Positions 1 to 9,311 are shown, counted from the stretch's first letter. The stretch is DNA of 18,585 nucleotides from Teratosphaeria epicoccoides (GCA_021401465.1 JADDMT010000277.1:1-18585); one strand, 5' to 3'. The notes: generated from the sequence alone by a model not told the origin. Made by a program: numbers and translations.

Positions 1-134
1 GGATCTGTCACGTGAGGACAGATCCCCGGATCTGTAGGGTTAGTCTACAGATCTATAGGCTTGCAAGGAAGAAGGGATCTGTCACGTGATGACAGACCCT
101 TAGATCTGTAGGGTTAGTCTACAGATCTACAGAC
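1..134. repeat. Tandem 74-bp repeat with inverted GATCTGT motifs
   Basis: The unit beginning GGATCTGTCACGTGA at 1 is repeated at 75, a period of 74 bp, with a few substitutions. Each unit holds two inverted repeats: GATCTGTC/GACAGATC around CACGTGA, and GATCTGTAG/CTACAGATC around a GGTTAGT core. A third inverted pair follows at about 138-163. This resembles the repeat-rich U3 part of an LTR. Confidence 0.7.
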
Positions 135-365
135 ACGGATCTGTCGGGTCTGTCGACAGATCTAACAGAGCTGCTCTGTCGCTCTCTAGTATATAGGGAT
201 GGCTTTAGGACAGGTAGTTAGGAGCTTTGTGCTTAATCTTAATTTAATCCTCTCTTGCTTAGAGGAGAGTTAGTTACAAGGTTAACTGCCATTGTCGATA
301 TTCTTCATAGCTCCCGAGTCTAACACCTAGTCACCTTCCTGCTATCGGCACCTACCCTTATGACA
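1..365 (+). mobile_element. Partial LTR (3' part) of a further retroelement, 'element D'
   Basis: The stretch looks like the 3' part of an LTR. It has an array of short palindromes, then a TATA-like box (TATATA at 190-195), then a non-coding leader, and ends TGACA at 361-365. A TGTCA at 6-10 could be the matching 5' terminus, but no duplication of the following CGTGC (366-370) is visible at the left, so the true start probably lies upstream of the window. Directly to the right, the minus-strand pol of element C begins in mid-frame, just after the RNase H region, so this LTR is inserted into element C. It could be a solo LTR or the 3' LTR of a full element upstream. Family not recognised. Confidence 0.6.
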
Positions 366-1086
366 CGTGCGTTGTCGGTCCCCTTGCGATAGACGATCTT
401 GCAGTTAAAACTAGAGAGCTCCTCGCTCTACCGAACCTGTCGTCAGTTTAACTCTTTCGTCGTTATGAAGTATCGCAAGTTCTCATGGTCTGTGTAGACC
501 GTGACCTAGTGCTTAGAACCTTCTAAGTAGACCCGCCAGGCCTTGTAGGCGTCTACTATGGCTAGAAGTTCTTTGTCGTAGACGTCATATCGGAGTTCTA
601 GTCCAGACAATTTCCTCGAGTAGTAGGCGACTAGCTGTAGTCGTCTACTCGGTCCTAGTTGACTCAAGCATGCCCCGAGTGCTACGTCGGAGGCATCTGT
701 TTCGACTATGATAGGCTTATCTAGGTCGAACACAAGTAAGATCGGCTGATCTGTAAATCGTCGCTTGAGTTCCTCGAAGGCATTCCGTTAGGCGTCGTCC
801 TATACGAATGGTGTATCCTTCGTCGTAAGAGTCGTAAGTAGTGCCGTGATCTTCGAATAGTTTGCCACAAATCTCCTGTAGAAGTTGGCGAATCCAAGGA
901 AGGACTATACTTCCTTAACATTAGTCGGCGTAGGCTACTCTTTTACGACCTAGACTTTCTTGGTGTCTATCTTGATTCCATTCCATGCTACTACGTAGCC
1001 AAGGAATTATACTTCCTGCTTATGAAACTCGCTCTTCTGCGGCTTGACCTTTAGTCGGTAGTCCTAGAGTTTCTGAAGTACCTTGC
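366..1086 (-). pseudogene. pol: Element C pol, 3' part: end of RT and RNase H
   Basis: On the minus strand this reads, from 1084 downward, the RT thumb/connection (FLGFANFYRRF is recognisable) and then a Ty3/gypsy RNase H. RNase H shows IVETDASD, KELLAIVDAY and VYTDHENLRYF, with the catalytic D-E-D residues present. The frame continues from the RT at 18585-18196 once the 17.1-kb element A insertion and one copy of CTTGC are removed. It stops being Pol-like at 366, where the element D LTR interrupts it just after a 'GTDNAR' segment. Integrase and the 3' LTR of element C are therefore not in the window. Several in-frame TAG, TAA and TGA codons make it a pseudogene. It is a different family from element A because the RT sequence differs clearly. 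Confidence 0.85.
1082..1086. repeat. Left target-site duplication CTTGC of outer element A
   Basis: CTTGC immediately precedes the outer 5' LTR and recurs at 18196-18200 immediately after the outer 3' LTR. A 5-bp duplication is normal for Ty3/gypsy elements. Removing one copy restores the element C RT frame. Confidence 0.9.
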
Positions 1087-1446
1087 TGATACGGTTGATA
1101 CTAGGGGACCATTTGAACCGCATGGGTTCTAATGGCCGCCCTTGGCATGCAGTGACCCTGCCACATATGGCAAGGGGGTCCTTCGTACATACGTTGGCTC
1201 GTATGTCGTCCGAGTAGGATCAGTTGTCGACGTAGGACGCCCCTACGTCGCTGACCCTACGGTACCCCTACGGGGTTAGGCTCGGACATGCTTTCCCTAA
1301 TTAAGGAGCGTCGGGGGTTATAAGCACCCTTAGCGCCACCTCTGCGATAAGCAGAAAGCAGCGCTGTCTTGTACCTACTAAAAGGTCGGATTACTCTGTC
1401 ACACTGCGAGATATTTTCATATCATATAGCACATACATCTATATCA
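1087..1446 (+). repeat. 5' LTR of outer element A (360 bp)
   Basis: Starts TGATACGG and ends TATATCA, with the 5-bp terminal inverted repeat TGATA/TATCA. It matches the LTRs at 8949, 16758 and 17836 over 360 bp with scattered transitions. U3 carries several hairpins (see 1159-1250), a TATA box at 1319 and the presumed transcript start near 1351. Confidence 0.95.
1319..1324 (+). promoter_or_regulatory. TATA box of element A LTR promoter
   Basis: TATAAG in the context GGTTATAAGCACC is the only good TATA box in the LTR. It lies 32-34 bp upstream of GCAGAAAGCAG, the segment complementary to the priming site, which puts a start point near 1351. Equivalent boxes occur in all four LTRs, for example 9181-9186. 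Start-site placement is inferred from spacing. Confidence 0.6.
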
Positions 1447-1449
1447 GTT

Positions 1450-1458
1450 CTGCTTTCT
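1450..1458 (+). other. Putative self-priming primer-binding site (outer element A)
   Basis: CTGCTTTCT begins 3 nt downstream of the LTR and is the exact complement of AGAAAGCAG at 1353-1361 in R of the same LTR. No TGG-type tRNA-complementary site is present at the usual position. This is the arrangement of self-primed elements such as Tf1, in which the 5' end of the mRNA folds back as primer. The match is 9 bp, so support is moderate. Confidence 0.5.
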
Positions 1459-1495
1459 CCCCCCTGCTTTGCAGTCTAGCAGAGAATACTACGAT

Positions 1496-4400
1496 ATGTC
1501 TAGAGTACTACGAACTCGCAACTAACGCGTAGCGAGCGCTATCCCGAGCGCCCGCGATGGCGAAGCTAGCCTGAGTAACTAGCCCGCAGAAGTAACCGCT
1601 GCGAGCGACACTGCATCGAGCGACGGTTCCGCTAGAGGACAATTACGCGGCGGACTAGGCAATAGACCCCCCGCACAGGGACCGCAGCTAACCCTGACTA
1701 TCGACCCGGCCCTCGTAGCCATGATTGTCGATCAGGTCGCGAACCGCCTTGCGAACCAGAGCTAGAGCCGCACCGCTCCTAGCAGCGACAACGGCGAGGA
1801 CGACGAAGACGTCGCCATGAGCGGTACTAACGAACTAGCGGACGAAGAAATCTAGCGAGATTTCACGCTAGGGACCCGCGAAGACAACTTACTAGGAGGC
1901 GCAGACCCTCCGCGTGTGCCCGCGAACTTGGTGCCTGAATTCGGGGCCATAGTAGGCTAACTAGGAGGTAGTCGTAACGCACGCAACCCGAAGCCGTTCA
2001 AGGGAGACACCTTGAAGGAGGCTCGAACTTTCTTGCAGGCGTGTGAGGCAGTTTTCGTGCTTAACCTACGCGGATATTCTACGGAGGGCGAACAAGTCGC
2101 CTTTAGTGTAATGTGGCTCGCAGAGGATAAGGAACCTCGCAACAATTAGCATGAGCGGTATGACCTTATGCGGGTCCACGACAGAACGTATACGTGGGCG
2201 GACTTTCGCTAGTTCTATGTCGACCAGGTTAAGGATCTAGGGAATCGCGCCCTCACCGTGTCTGTCGAGTACGAGAAGGCTAAGCAGGGGAAGGGACAAA
2301 CAACCTCTAGCTTCGCAACCTATCTCGCCACGCTCGAGGGACAGATGCTACCCTATACTAAGACGCAACGCGTGCGGCACTTGCTTGTCAAACTCGATGA
2401 CAATCTTCGGAACACAATCATGACTTTTCATGAACTTCCGACAACTCGGCAAGACCTCGTGTCCCTTGCGACACGTATGGAAATCACCTTGAAGCGAAAT
2501 GGAAAATCGGGCGGTAAGGACAATAAGCGTCTAAGCCCCGAGGACCTACCGAAGGGCCGCTATTACAAGCGCCCTAGGGGCCACGTCTAACGCGGTAGTT
2601 CATTCCGGAGGAGCAAGCCCTCCGAGCCAAAAGACGGTAGCGAGAAGCCTCCGAGTAGCTGCCACATCTGTAGAGCGAGGGACTACTAGGCGGCTCGCTG
2701 TCCTAAACGAAGTGATGGGAAGAAGGTAAGCAAGGTGTCCGAAACCTCCCTAGAGGGGAGGCGAAAGAAGGACAAGCCCGAGACAACCGAATGGCTACCG
2801 CGGGTATCCAAGCTGTCTGTCACTAATAGTGTAGACTCGTGGCCTGCGCGGCGCCTATCCGGCGCGGTCCGAGTTAATGGCTCGCTCGAGCTAGTAGACT
2901 GTATGTTAGATGACCTTGCGGAGGTTAACGTGATACCCTAGAGGGTAATCGTACGGCTCGGTTTGAAGCTGATCCTAGGAGCCCTGCTGCCTACTATGAA
3001 GTCTTTTTAGGGCGAAGGCGTAGCGGCTCGAGGCGCGTACAACGTACGCCTCTAACTCGCGGACTCCTCGGGAGAAGTGCGCGAGACTAACGAAGTCTTC
3101 TACGCTAAAGACGTTCCTGATAAGGAGCTCCTGCTCGGCCGCCCTTGGCGCTACAAGCAGGGAGTCGTTGTTAATGGAGCTACTAACAACTAGTTCTACG
3201 GCTCTATAGGCGAAGTTCCTGCGGTGCGGATGCGTGACGCACATAGCTTCTACAAGGACATGAAGAAGGTCTAATGCGTGTATGCGGTCTGCATACGGAA
3301 CGTTAAGGAAGACGTTACCCTTCCGCCTGAGTTAGAGGAATACGCCGACATTTTCGACGCAGAGGCTGCGGCCTATGCCCGGGCCCTAGACGCGGAACAT
3401 GCGATTAACCTTAAGGAGGGTTACAATCCTCTGCATCGACCTCTGTACCCCATGTCGGAATCGCAGCTCGAAACACTTCGAGACTACCTCTACAAGGCGC
3501 AAAGGAACGCGTGGATCCGACGAAGCGACAGCGAGGCTAGAGCGTTAGTTATGTTCGTCCTGAAGAAGGACAACACGCTCCGCCTATGCGTTAACTATAG
3601 GGGCCTTAATGCGGTAACCTAGAAGAACCGCTGCCCCCTACCACTTATTAGCGAGACGCTTGACCGCCTTGGTCGTGCCGCCATCTTCTCGTCTATCGAC
3701 TTGAAGGACGCCTACTACTAGATACCGATCCGAAAGGGCGACGAGTAGAAGACTACATTCCGAACGCGGTATAGACACTTCGAGTATATAGTGATGCCAT
3801 TCGGCTTGACTAACGCACTAGCGACGTTCCAAGCGTATATTAACTAGGCCCTAGCTAGCCTCGTTGACACCTGCTACGTAGTGTATTTGGACGATATACT
3901 AGTCTATTCCGACTCGAAGGAGGAGCATATGCGGCATCTAAGTATGGTGCTCGAATGGCTCCGCAAGTTCGCCCTCTACGCGAACCTAAAGAAGTGCTCA
4001 TTCCTGACGGATAGGATTAAGTTTCTCGGATACATCGTCTCTACGGAAGGAGTCATCATGGATGACCGAAGGGTGTCTGCAATCGCGGAGTAGCCGCGGC
4101 TAACTACCCTCCGAGAAGTGCAGGTGTTCCTAGGATTCACTAACTTCTACCGCAGATTCATACGATCTTACTCGAAGATCGTGGCTCCCCTCACGGCCCT
4201 CGCAAAGGGCGCGGTTCGAGGAAAAAAGCCAGGGAAAGTGCCTTGGGAGGAGGCTTAGAGCAAGGCCTTCTCTGAACTTAAAGCAGCTTTTCAAACTACG
4301 CCTATACTTCGGCACTTTGACCCCGCTACGAAGATCCGGATAGAGACCGACACTTCAAAATTCGCAATAGCCGTAATTATATCGCAGCTCTAGTCGCACG

Positions 4401-6460
4401 AAGGCAGTGCGCGATAGTACCTGATTGCCTTCTAGTCGCGGAAGATGCAGGGCGCTAAGCTCAACTACGAGACTCACGACCAAGAGCTTTTAGCTATTGT
4501 TGATAGCTTCAAGGAGTACCGACACTACCTCGAAGGCGTAGCGCACCCTATTAAGGTGCTCACCGACCATAACAACCTTCGCGGCTTCATGGGCGTGAAG
4601 CAGCTAAGTAGTCGGCAAGCAAGGTAGGCGACTTTCCTTGCTAGCTTTGACTTCATTATCTAGCATCGTTCCGGAAAGACGAATCCGGCTAACAGTCCTT
4701 CGCGACGACCGGACTACGACACTAGGGAAGAGGGTAACTAACAGCTTCTCCCTACGCTGCAAACGAAGCTTGTAGTTTAGGGCGGCGATCTGTCGTTAGC
4801 TCCTCTTGTAGGCCGACTACGGGTCTAATAGGGCCTCACAGCCTCCGCTAGTGACGAACCCTCCCATCCGGCAGTTATAGCGACTGTGTCTAGCTCGATC
4901 CATGCGGTAGTTAACTGGCTTACATGCAGTAAGCATGCGATGTCTAAAGAACCCTTTAAAGAAGTCTCGAGACTTATTCAGCGGTTGCAAGAGCGAGAAC
5001 CGGAGTTGATTAATGAGGGTGTAGCCCTCTAGGACACCGCAGGCGGTCTGAAGTACTAGACCAAGTCGGGCGATTTGTGGTACTTTGACAATAGGCTCTA
5101 CGTACCCGCCGACTACGCACTCCGTTCGCAGCTCCTCCGTATTCATCATGACAATAAACTCGCGGGCCATTTTAGCGTAGAGAAGACGAACGCACTTCTC
5201 GGACGCAAATACTAGTAGCCTACGCTAGAACAGGATGTCTCTGACTATGTCAAATCCTGCCAGACGTGCCAGATTAGCAAATCTTGGCGCTATCGCCCCT
5301 ACGGCGATGCTCAGGCGCTCCTACTGCCAGAGAGACTATGGCAAGACTTGACCATGGATTTCATTACCGATTTGCCGCCAGCAAAGTAGAAAGGCGATGT
5401 GGTTGATGCTGTCCTTGTAGTAGTCGACTGATACTCGAAGATGAATATCTTCATCCTATGTACGAAAAAGTGCACAAGCGGCGAGCTTGCGCGGCTACTT
5501 CGCGACGAAGTCATACAGCACTTCAGTGTCCCCTAAAGTATCCTATTAGATCGAGGTTCTGTCTTTACTAGTGAATACTAGCAAGAATTTGTGTTTGAGG
5601 CGCGTGTCAAGCACTGCCTAAGTATAGCATTCTATCTACAGACTAATGGTCAGACTAAACGTATGAACTAGACTCTTGAGTAGTACCTTTAGTGCTACTA
5701 CGCTAAGAACCAGGATGCCTAGGCCGACGCAATTCCTATGGCGGAATTTGCAGTCAATAACAGCGTGCATGCTGCTATGCGCATGTCGCCATTTCAGATT
5801 CTCTATGGCTTTAATCCGGAAATACACCTAGAACCGCCTCGGGACGAGTCTTCTGAGGAGAGGGTGCCGGCCGCTGCGGAATTAGCGCGGCGTATGCGCG
5901 AGGTACATTCGGTGCTAATAGAACACTAGAAAAAGGCCTCAGAATCCTAGATTAAACATAATAACGCCTGTGCTAAACCGATGCAGTACGCAGTTAGTAC
6001 GAAGGTGTTACTGTTGACGAAGAATCTCAAGCTGAAACTTCTGAGCAAGAAGATGACGCTAAGGTTCGTCGGACCCTTCCGGATACGCGACGCGATAGGC
6101 TCGCAGGCGTACTAGCTATCGTTGCCATCGTCGTATTGTGTGCATGACGTCTTCTACGTATCTCTACTCGAACCATAGGTACAGCGCGAGGGCGAAGAGC
6201 CCGCGGACCTGATGCTAGTAGCAGAAGAGAACGAAGAGTAGGAAGTCGAGGGTATTAAGGACAGTATGCGGCGCAAGGGCGCAACGTACTATCTAGTGAA
6301 GTAGAAAGGATACCTACCTAAGTACACATAATAGGTTCCGGCCGAAGACTGCAAGAACGCTCCGGAAGCTATTCGTGAATTCGAAGAGCGGAGGAGGCAT
6401 GAGCAGGGCTTAAGAAGGTCGATTCGTGGGAAGATGAGGGTTCTGGAGCAGAATTCTTAA
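1496..6460 (+). pseudogene. gag-pol: gag-pol polyprotein of outer element A (chromovirus), RIP-inactivated
   Basis: This is one 4965-nt frame, about 1654 codons, starting at an ATG in the same position as in the inner copy (1496 + 7862 = 9358). Domains in order are Gag with an FLQACEAVF-type core, a zinc knuckle near codon 389, protease, RT with YLDD, RNase H, integrase with HHCC and DDE parts, and a chromodomain. It aligns without gaps to 9358-14322. Many codons are now stops, mostly TAG. Copy-specific damage includes the integrase catalytic Glu changed to Lys (AAA at 5657-5659), Gly to Arg in the zinc knuckle, and two or more chromodomain Trp/Gln positions changed to TAG or TAA near 6300-6335. 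Gag and Pol share one frame, as in Tf1, with no frameshift signal needed. Confidence 0.93.
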
Positions 6461-6600
6461 CACGTGTATGTAGCGCATAACGCGCGAAGCGACAACGAGA
6501 AGCAAACGCCCTACTTATACATCATTGATGCCTAAAGGCACACCTAGAATAAACCCAAGAAGAACAAGAGACATGCTCAGATTAGCTTCGTAGCTAATGC
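6461..6600. other. Convergent gap between gag-pol and the antisense gene (outer copy)
   Basis: About 140 bp separate the presumed gag-pol stop from the antisense stop position at 6601. The gag-pol stop is TAA here and TGA in the inner copy, and could derive from CGA. The plus frame remains Pol-like for about 25 more codons before further stops, so the original gag-pol may have ended later. No terminator motif is evident. Confidence 0.4.
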
Positions 6601-7225
6601 TTAGCGACTACTAGTTAGGGGCTTCCTGACTAAACCCGAAGCAGGAGAGTCTTTCTTGTTACGGTCCGCTAGGGACTACCTACCTACACGGGGTCTACTA
6701 AACACCCCGAAGCGACCATGAGTAACGGGGGTAGTAACGCCACGAAGAGAGGCTAGCATCTTCTTCTTTAGTAGGTTGCGAGGGAGCTCGTCTTCAGAGC
6801 CTATAGTAGCCAGAGAACTAGCGACACCCTTACTACGCCTAGTCGCGACGACTACCTCATCCTTAGCATTAGAAGGCGAAGAGACTTGAGCGCGCTTGCG
6901 GCTGTCGCGCTCGGCCCTCGAGATCATCTTGCGCTTCTTGACACGAGTGTCGACTACATCATCGGACTCGGTGTCTCCCTTAGGCGCAACTAGTGCGGTG
7001 ACACTACGGCGCGAAGGGATCACGTCAGGACCGAAGGTATCCTGAACGTCGTCATCCTCCTCATCCTCAAAGATCTGGCCTAGAGGCTTGTGCCTTAGCG
7101 TCTTGACGGACGCAGTATGGGTCGCAAGCGGGGAAGGCTCGGCTTCCTTATCGCTAACCTTAATTTCGGCCCTGGCCCTCTTCTTCTTCTTGGACAGTAG
7201 CGTCAAGGCGGCGTAGGCGGCAGCG

Positions 7226-7276
7226 CTACAATGTGTTAGCTATACGCACGCGACAGGATTCGAGTAAGTAACTTAC
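7226..7276 (-). other. Spliceosomal intron in the antisense gene (outer copy)
   Basis: On the minus strand the 51-nt segment begins GTAAGT, carries the branch site GCTAAC about 10 nt from its end, and ends TTGTAG. Its length and signals fit fungal introns. Removal joins ...RTKP to AAAYAA... in the same frame, while reading through meets an immediate TAA. It is conserved at 15088-15138. Confidence 0.8.
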
Positions 7277-7628
7277 GGCTTAGTCCTCGGGACTAGCTTA
7301 GAGGCAGGCTGCCTCTCGGTACAGCGCTAGGGCGTGGCCTTAGCGGCAGGAGCGGCGAATTGCTTGATGACCTTCTTGCGGATCATCTGCGTTTCGAAGT
7401 CATTGTTAATAGAGGCAAGGGCCCTGAGTTGCTAACGCTGACGGCTAGTCAGATACTTCTCGACACTAACGTTAGCCTAGCGGAAAAGTCAGCATTTCAT
7501 ACTTAGAGGGTACCTGCACCATATGCGTACTATGGCGAAGGTCTCGACCCTAACAGTTAGCACCTTTAAGATCTTCTAGACTAAGTCTACGATCAGACCT
7601 AGACAAATGTTTTCGCCTGTTAGCAGAG

Positions 7629-7870
7629 TGATAGGGAAGGTGTGCCGACCTTTCACTACTACCCTACATGGCCAAAAGGCTTAGTAATTAGTCCTGTGTC
7701 AGGGCTGATTACAGTCGGCTACATATACATACACACTGCAACCTGAGAAACATCCGCGAGGTCACGTGACGCCAAGCCTGCGGCTGGCACCTGTACGTCT
7801 GGCATCTCAGATATCCGCGAGGTCACATGACGCCAAGCCTGCGGCTAGCGCCCGTACGTCTGGCATATCA
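7629..7870 (-). repeat. TRIM LTR A (3' LTR on minus strand)
   Basis: 242 bp, TGATAGGG...GGCATATCA on the plus strand. Contains two tandem copies of a 61-bp unit (from 7752 and from 7813), each including a TCACGTGAC-type palindrome, mutated to TCACATGAC in the second. Matches LTR B over the full length with transitions. Confidence 0.93.
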
Positions 7871-7884
7871 TTATCCCCTCTCCT
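7871..7884 (-). other. TRIM polypurine tract
   Basis: On the minus strand this reads AGGAGAGGGGATAA directly abutting the LTR, as expected for the plus-strand priming tract. It fixes the TRIM orientation as minus. Confidence 0.7.
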
Positions 7885-8130
7885 AAAGGGGACCGCCCTC
7901 GGTTCTACTGAACCAAACGGCGCACCGTTGCATGACTTAGAGGCGGGGGGGTCTGCATAGACACATGACTTAGAGGGAGGCGGCTAACTCTCCATGGACA
8001 CATGACTTAGCGGCAGTTTCACCCCGCATAGTCAGGCATATGTTACCCTAAGCTAGTTAGCATCCGCAGATACCCCGTACTCTTAGCTAGAGATCTAAGC
8101 GAAAAACCGCTCGAACCTAGGTCTGACTAT

Positions 8131-8145
8131 ACAGGACTAATTACT
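8131..8145 (-). other. TRIM putative self-priming primer-binding site
   Basis: On the minus strand AGTAATTAGTCCTGT begins 2 nt from LTR B. It is perfectly complementary over 15 nt to the minus-strand sequence of LTR A at 7697-7683. LTR B at 8216-8202 has the same segment with one transition. In both LTRs the complementary segment starts 30 bp downstream of a minus-strand TATATG (7727 and 8246), where a transcript start is expected. Confidence 0.65.
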
Positions 8146-8147
8146 CT

Positions 8148-8389
8148 TAATAGGGAAGGTGTGCCGACCTTTCACTACTACCCTACATGGCTAAAAGGCT
8201 TAGTAATTAGTCCTATGTTAGGGCTGATTACAGTTGGCTACATATACACACACACTACAACACGAGAAACATCCGCGAGGTCACGTGACGCCAAGCCTAC
8301 AGCTAGCACCCGTACGTCTAGCATCTCAGATATCCGCGAGGTCACGTGACGCCAAGCCTGTAGCTAGCGCCCGTACGTCTGGCATATTA
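8148..8389 (-). repeat. TRIM LTR B (5' LTR on minus strand)
   Basis: 242 bp, matching LTR A. Its plus-strand start is TAATAGGG rather than TGATAGGG and its end is TATTA rather than TATCA, so both terminal dinucleotides have a C:G to T:A change. The 61-bp tandem units begin at 8271 and 8332. Minus-strand TATA at 8246-8241. Confidence 0.93.
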
Positions 8390-8943
8390 CAGAGAGTCGA
8401 AGTGAACACTGCTATAAGAACAGTTAGCAGTCGCGGTGAAGCACGAGAGGGCGCCAAGCAGGTAGGCGAGTGCCTCGCGGTACTTAGCCTGTAGCCTGTT
8501 TATAGTCGGAGTGCCTTCGGCAATCCCCTTGTCACGCGTACTCTAGAAGTCATTAATGTTACAGCAGAGCTAGTTGTACTCGCCGTACACCTCTTCAGGG
8601 AGGTCTTAGCATTTTTGATGCTTGCCATTACAGTTGACATAATTGCGGTAGACGCTGCCCTCATTAAACCTGCTGACGTAGATCTTAGCTACGCTTCGGT
8701 TAGTACAAGTCACGCATACCTTGCGGGTAGGGGACGCCTTACTAACACGCAGAGGAGAGATGTGTGTAGCTTAGCTACTAAGGTTGTCAAGGCATCGTTA
8801 ACATAAGTGACGATCGCGGGCAGAGCGAGTAGCGTCGAACTTAGTCTGTAGCATATAAGCCATTATAGCTAAGACAGGTTAATTGATCTTGATTGATTGA
8901 TTGAAGAAAAAGGAGCTCTAGTATAGACCCGCAGACATAGCGA

Positions 8944-8948
8944 GGTAC
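8944..8948. repeat. Left target-site duplication GGTAC of inner element A
   Basis: GGTAC precedes the inner 5' LTR and recurs at 17118-17122 after the inner 3' LTR. The same position in the inner copy reads GGCGC (16040-16044), consistent with the target having already carried a CG to TA change, or with parallel mutation of both duplicates. Confidence 0.9.
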
Positions 8949-9308
8949 TAATACGGTTGATACTAGGGGACCATTTGAACCGCATGGGTTCTAATGGCCG
9001 CCCTTAGCATGCAGTGACCCTGCCACATATGGCAAGGGGGTCCTTCGTACATACGTTGGCTCGTATGTCGTCCGAGTGGGATTAGTTGTCGACGTAGGAC
9101 GCCCCTACGTCGCTGACCCTACGGTACCCCTACGGGGTTAGGCTCGGACATGCTTTCCCTAATTAAGGAGCGTCAGGGGTTATAAGCACCCTTAGCGCTA
9201 CCTCTGCGATAAGCAGAAAGCAGCGCTGTCTTGTACCTACTAAAAGGTCGGATTACTCTGTCACACTGCGAGATATTTTCATATCATATAGCACATATAT
9301 CTATATCA
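8949..9308 (+). repeat. 5' LTR of inner element A
   Basis: 360 bp. Starts TAATACGG instead of TGATACGG, so the terminal TG has mutated to TA after insertion. Shares TTAGCATG and ACATATATC with the 3' LTR at 16758. TATA box at 9181-9186; AGAAAGCAG at 9215-9223. Confidence 0.95.
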
Positions 9309-9311
9309 GTT

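Larger units (their letters stand above)
7629..8389 (-). mobile_element. TRIM: 761-bp miniature non-autonomous LTR retrotransposon
   Basis: Two 242-bp LTRs (7629-7870 and 8148-8389) flank a 277-bp internal region without coding capacity. The 5-bp duplication CAGAG is at 7624-7628 and 8390-8394. The inner copy has an uninterrupted CAGAG at the equivalent site, proving the insertion. Orientation is minus: a purine-rich tract lies next to the left LTR and a primer site next to the right LTR. The LTR termini TGATA/TATCA are the same as in element A. The internal region contains three CATGACTTAG repeats at 7931, 7964 and 8001. It sits inside the antisense gene of the outer copy. Confidence 0.92.
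6601..8863 (-). pseudogene. Antisense accessory gene of element A, outer copy, split by the TRIM
   Basis: On the minus strand the ATG is at 8863. Exon 1 runs 8863-8390, is interrupted by the TRIM (8389-7629 plus one CAGAG duplication), and continues 7623-7277. The intron is 7276-7226 and exon 2 is 7225 to about 6601. It is homologous to the better copy at 15959-14463. Exon 2 is open from 7225 to 6676, where a premature stop removes about 25 C-terminal residues. Exon 1 holds several TAG or TAA codons and a compensating pair of 1-nt indels between about 7484 and 7497. Recognisable parts are the KKKKRAR basic run, the DEEDDD acidic run and the KKRK basic cluster. The inner-copy insertion at 8948 also separates this coding region from its TATA box, now at 17193-17200. 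Family not recognised. Confidence 0.75.

Noticed and set aside
1..365. The left LTR as the 3' LTR of element C itself
   Set aside because: Element C would then lack its integrase, and the TATA and leader order reads on the plus strand, opposite to element C. An independent insertion fits better, though an internal deletion cannot be excluded.
4817..5170. Minus-strand 117-residue frame and its homologue at 12658-13032
   Set aside because: Lies wholly under the gag-pol connection and integrase N-terminal region, which aligns to known motifs on the plus strand; it is a shadow frame.
8090..8125. tRNA-derived (SINE-like) origin of the TRIM interior from a GGTTCGAG motif on the minus strand
   Set aside because: Only a B-box-like match; no A box, T-stem pairing or cloverleaf could be found nearby.
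7766..8494. Plus-strand reading frames across the TRIM repeats
   Set aside because: They are produced by the 61-bp tandem LTR units and have no protein family signal; the LTR structure explains the sequence.
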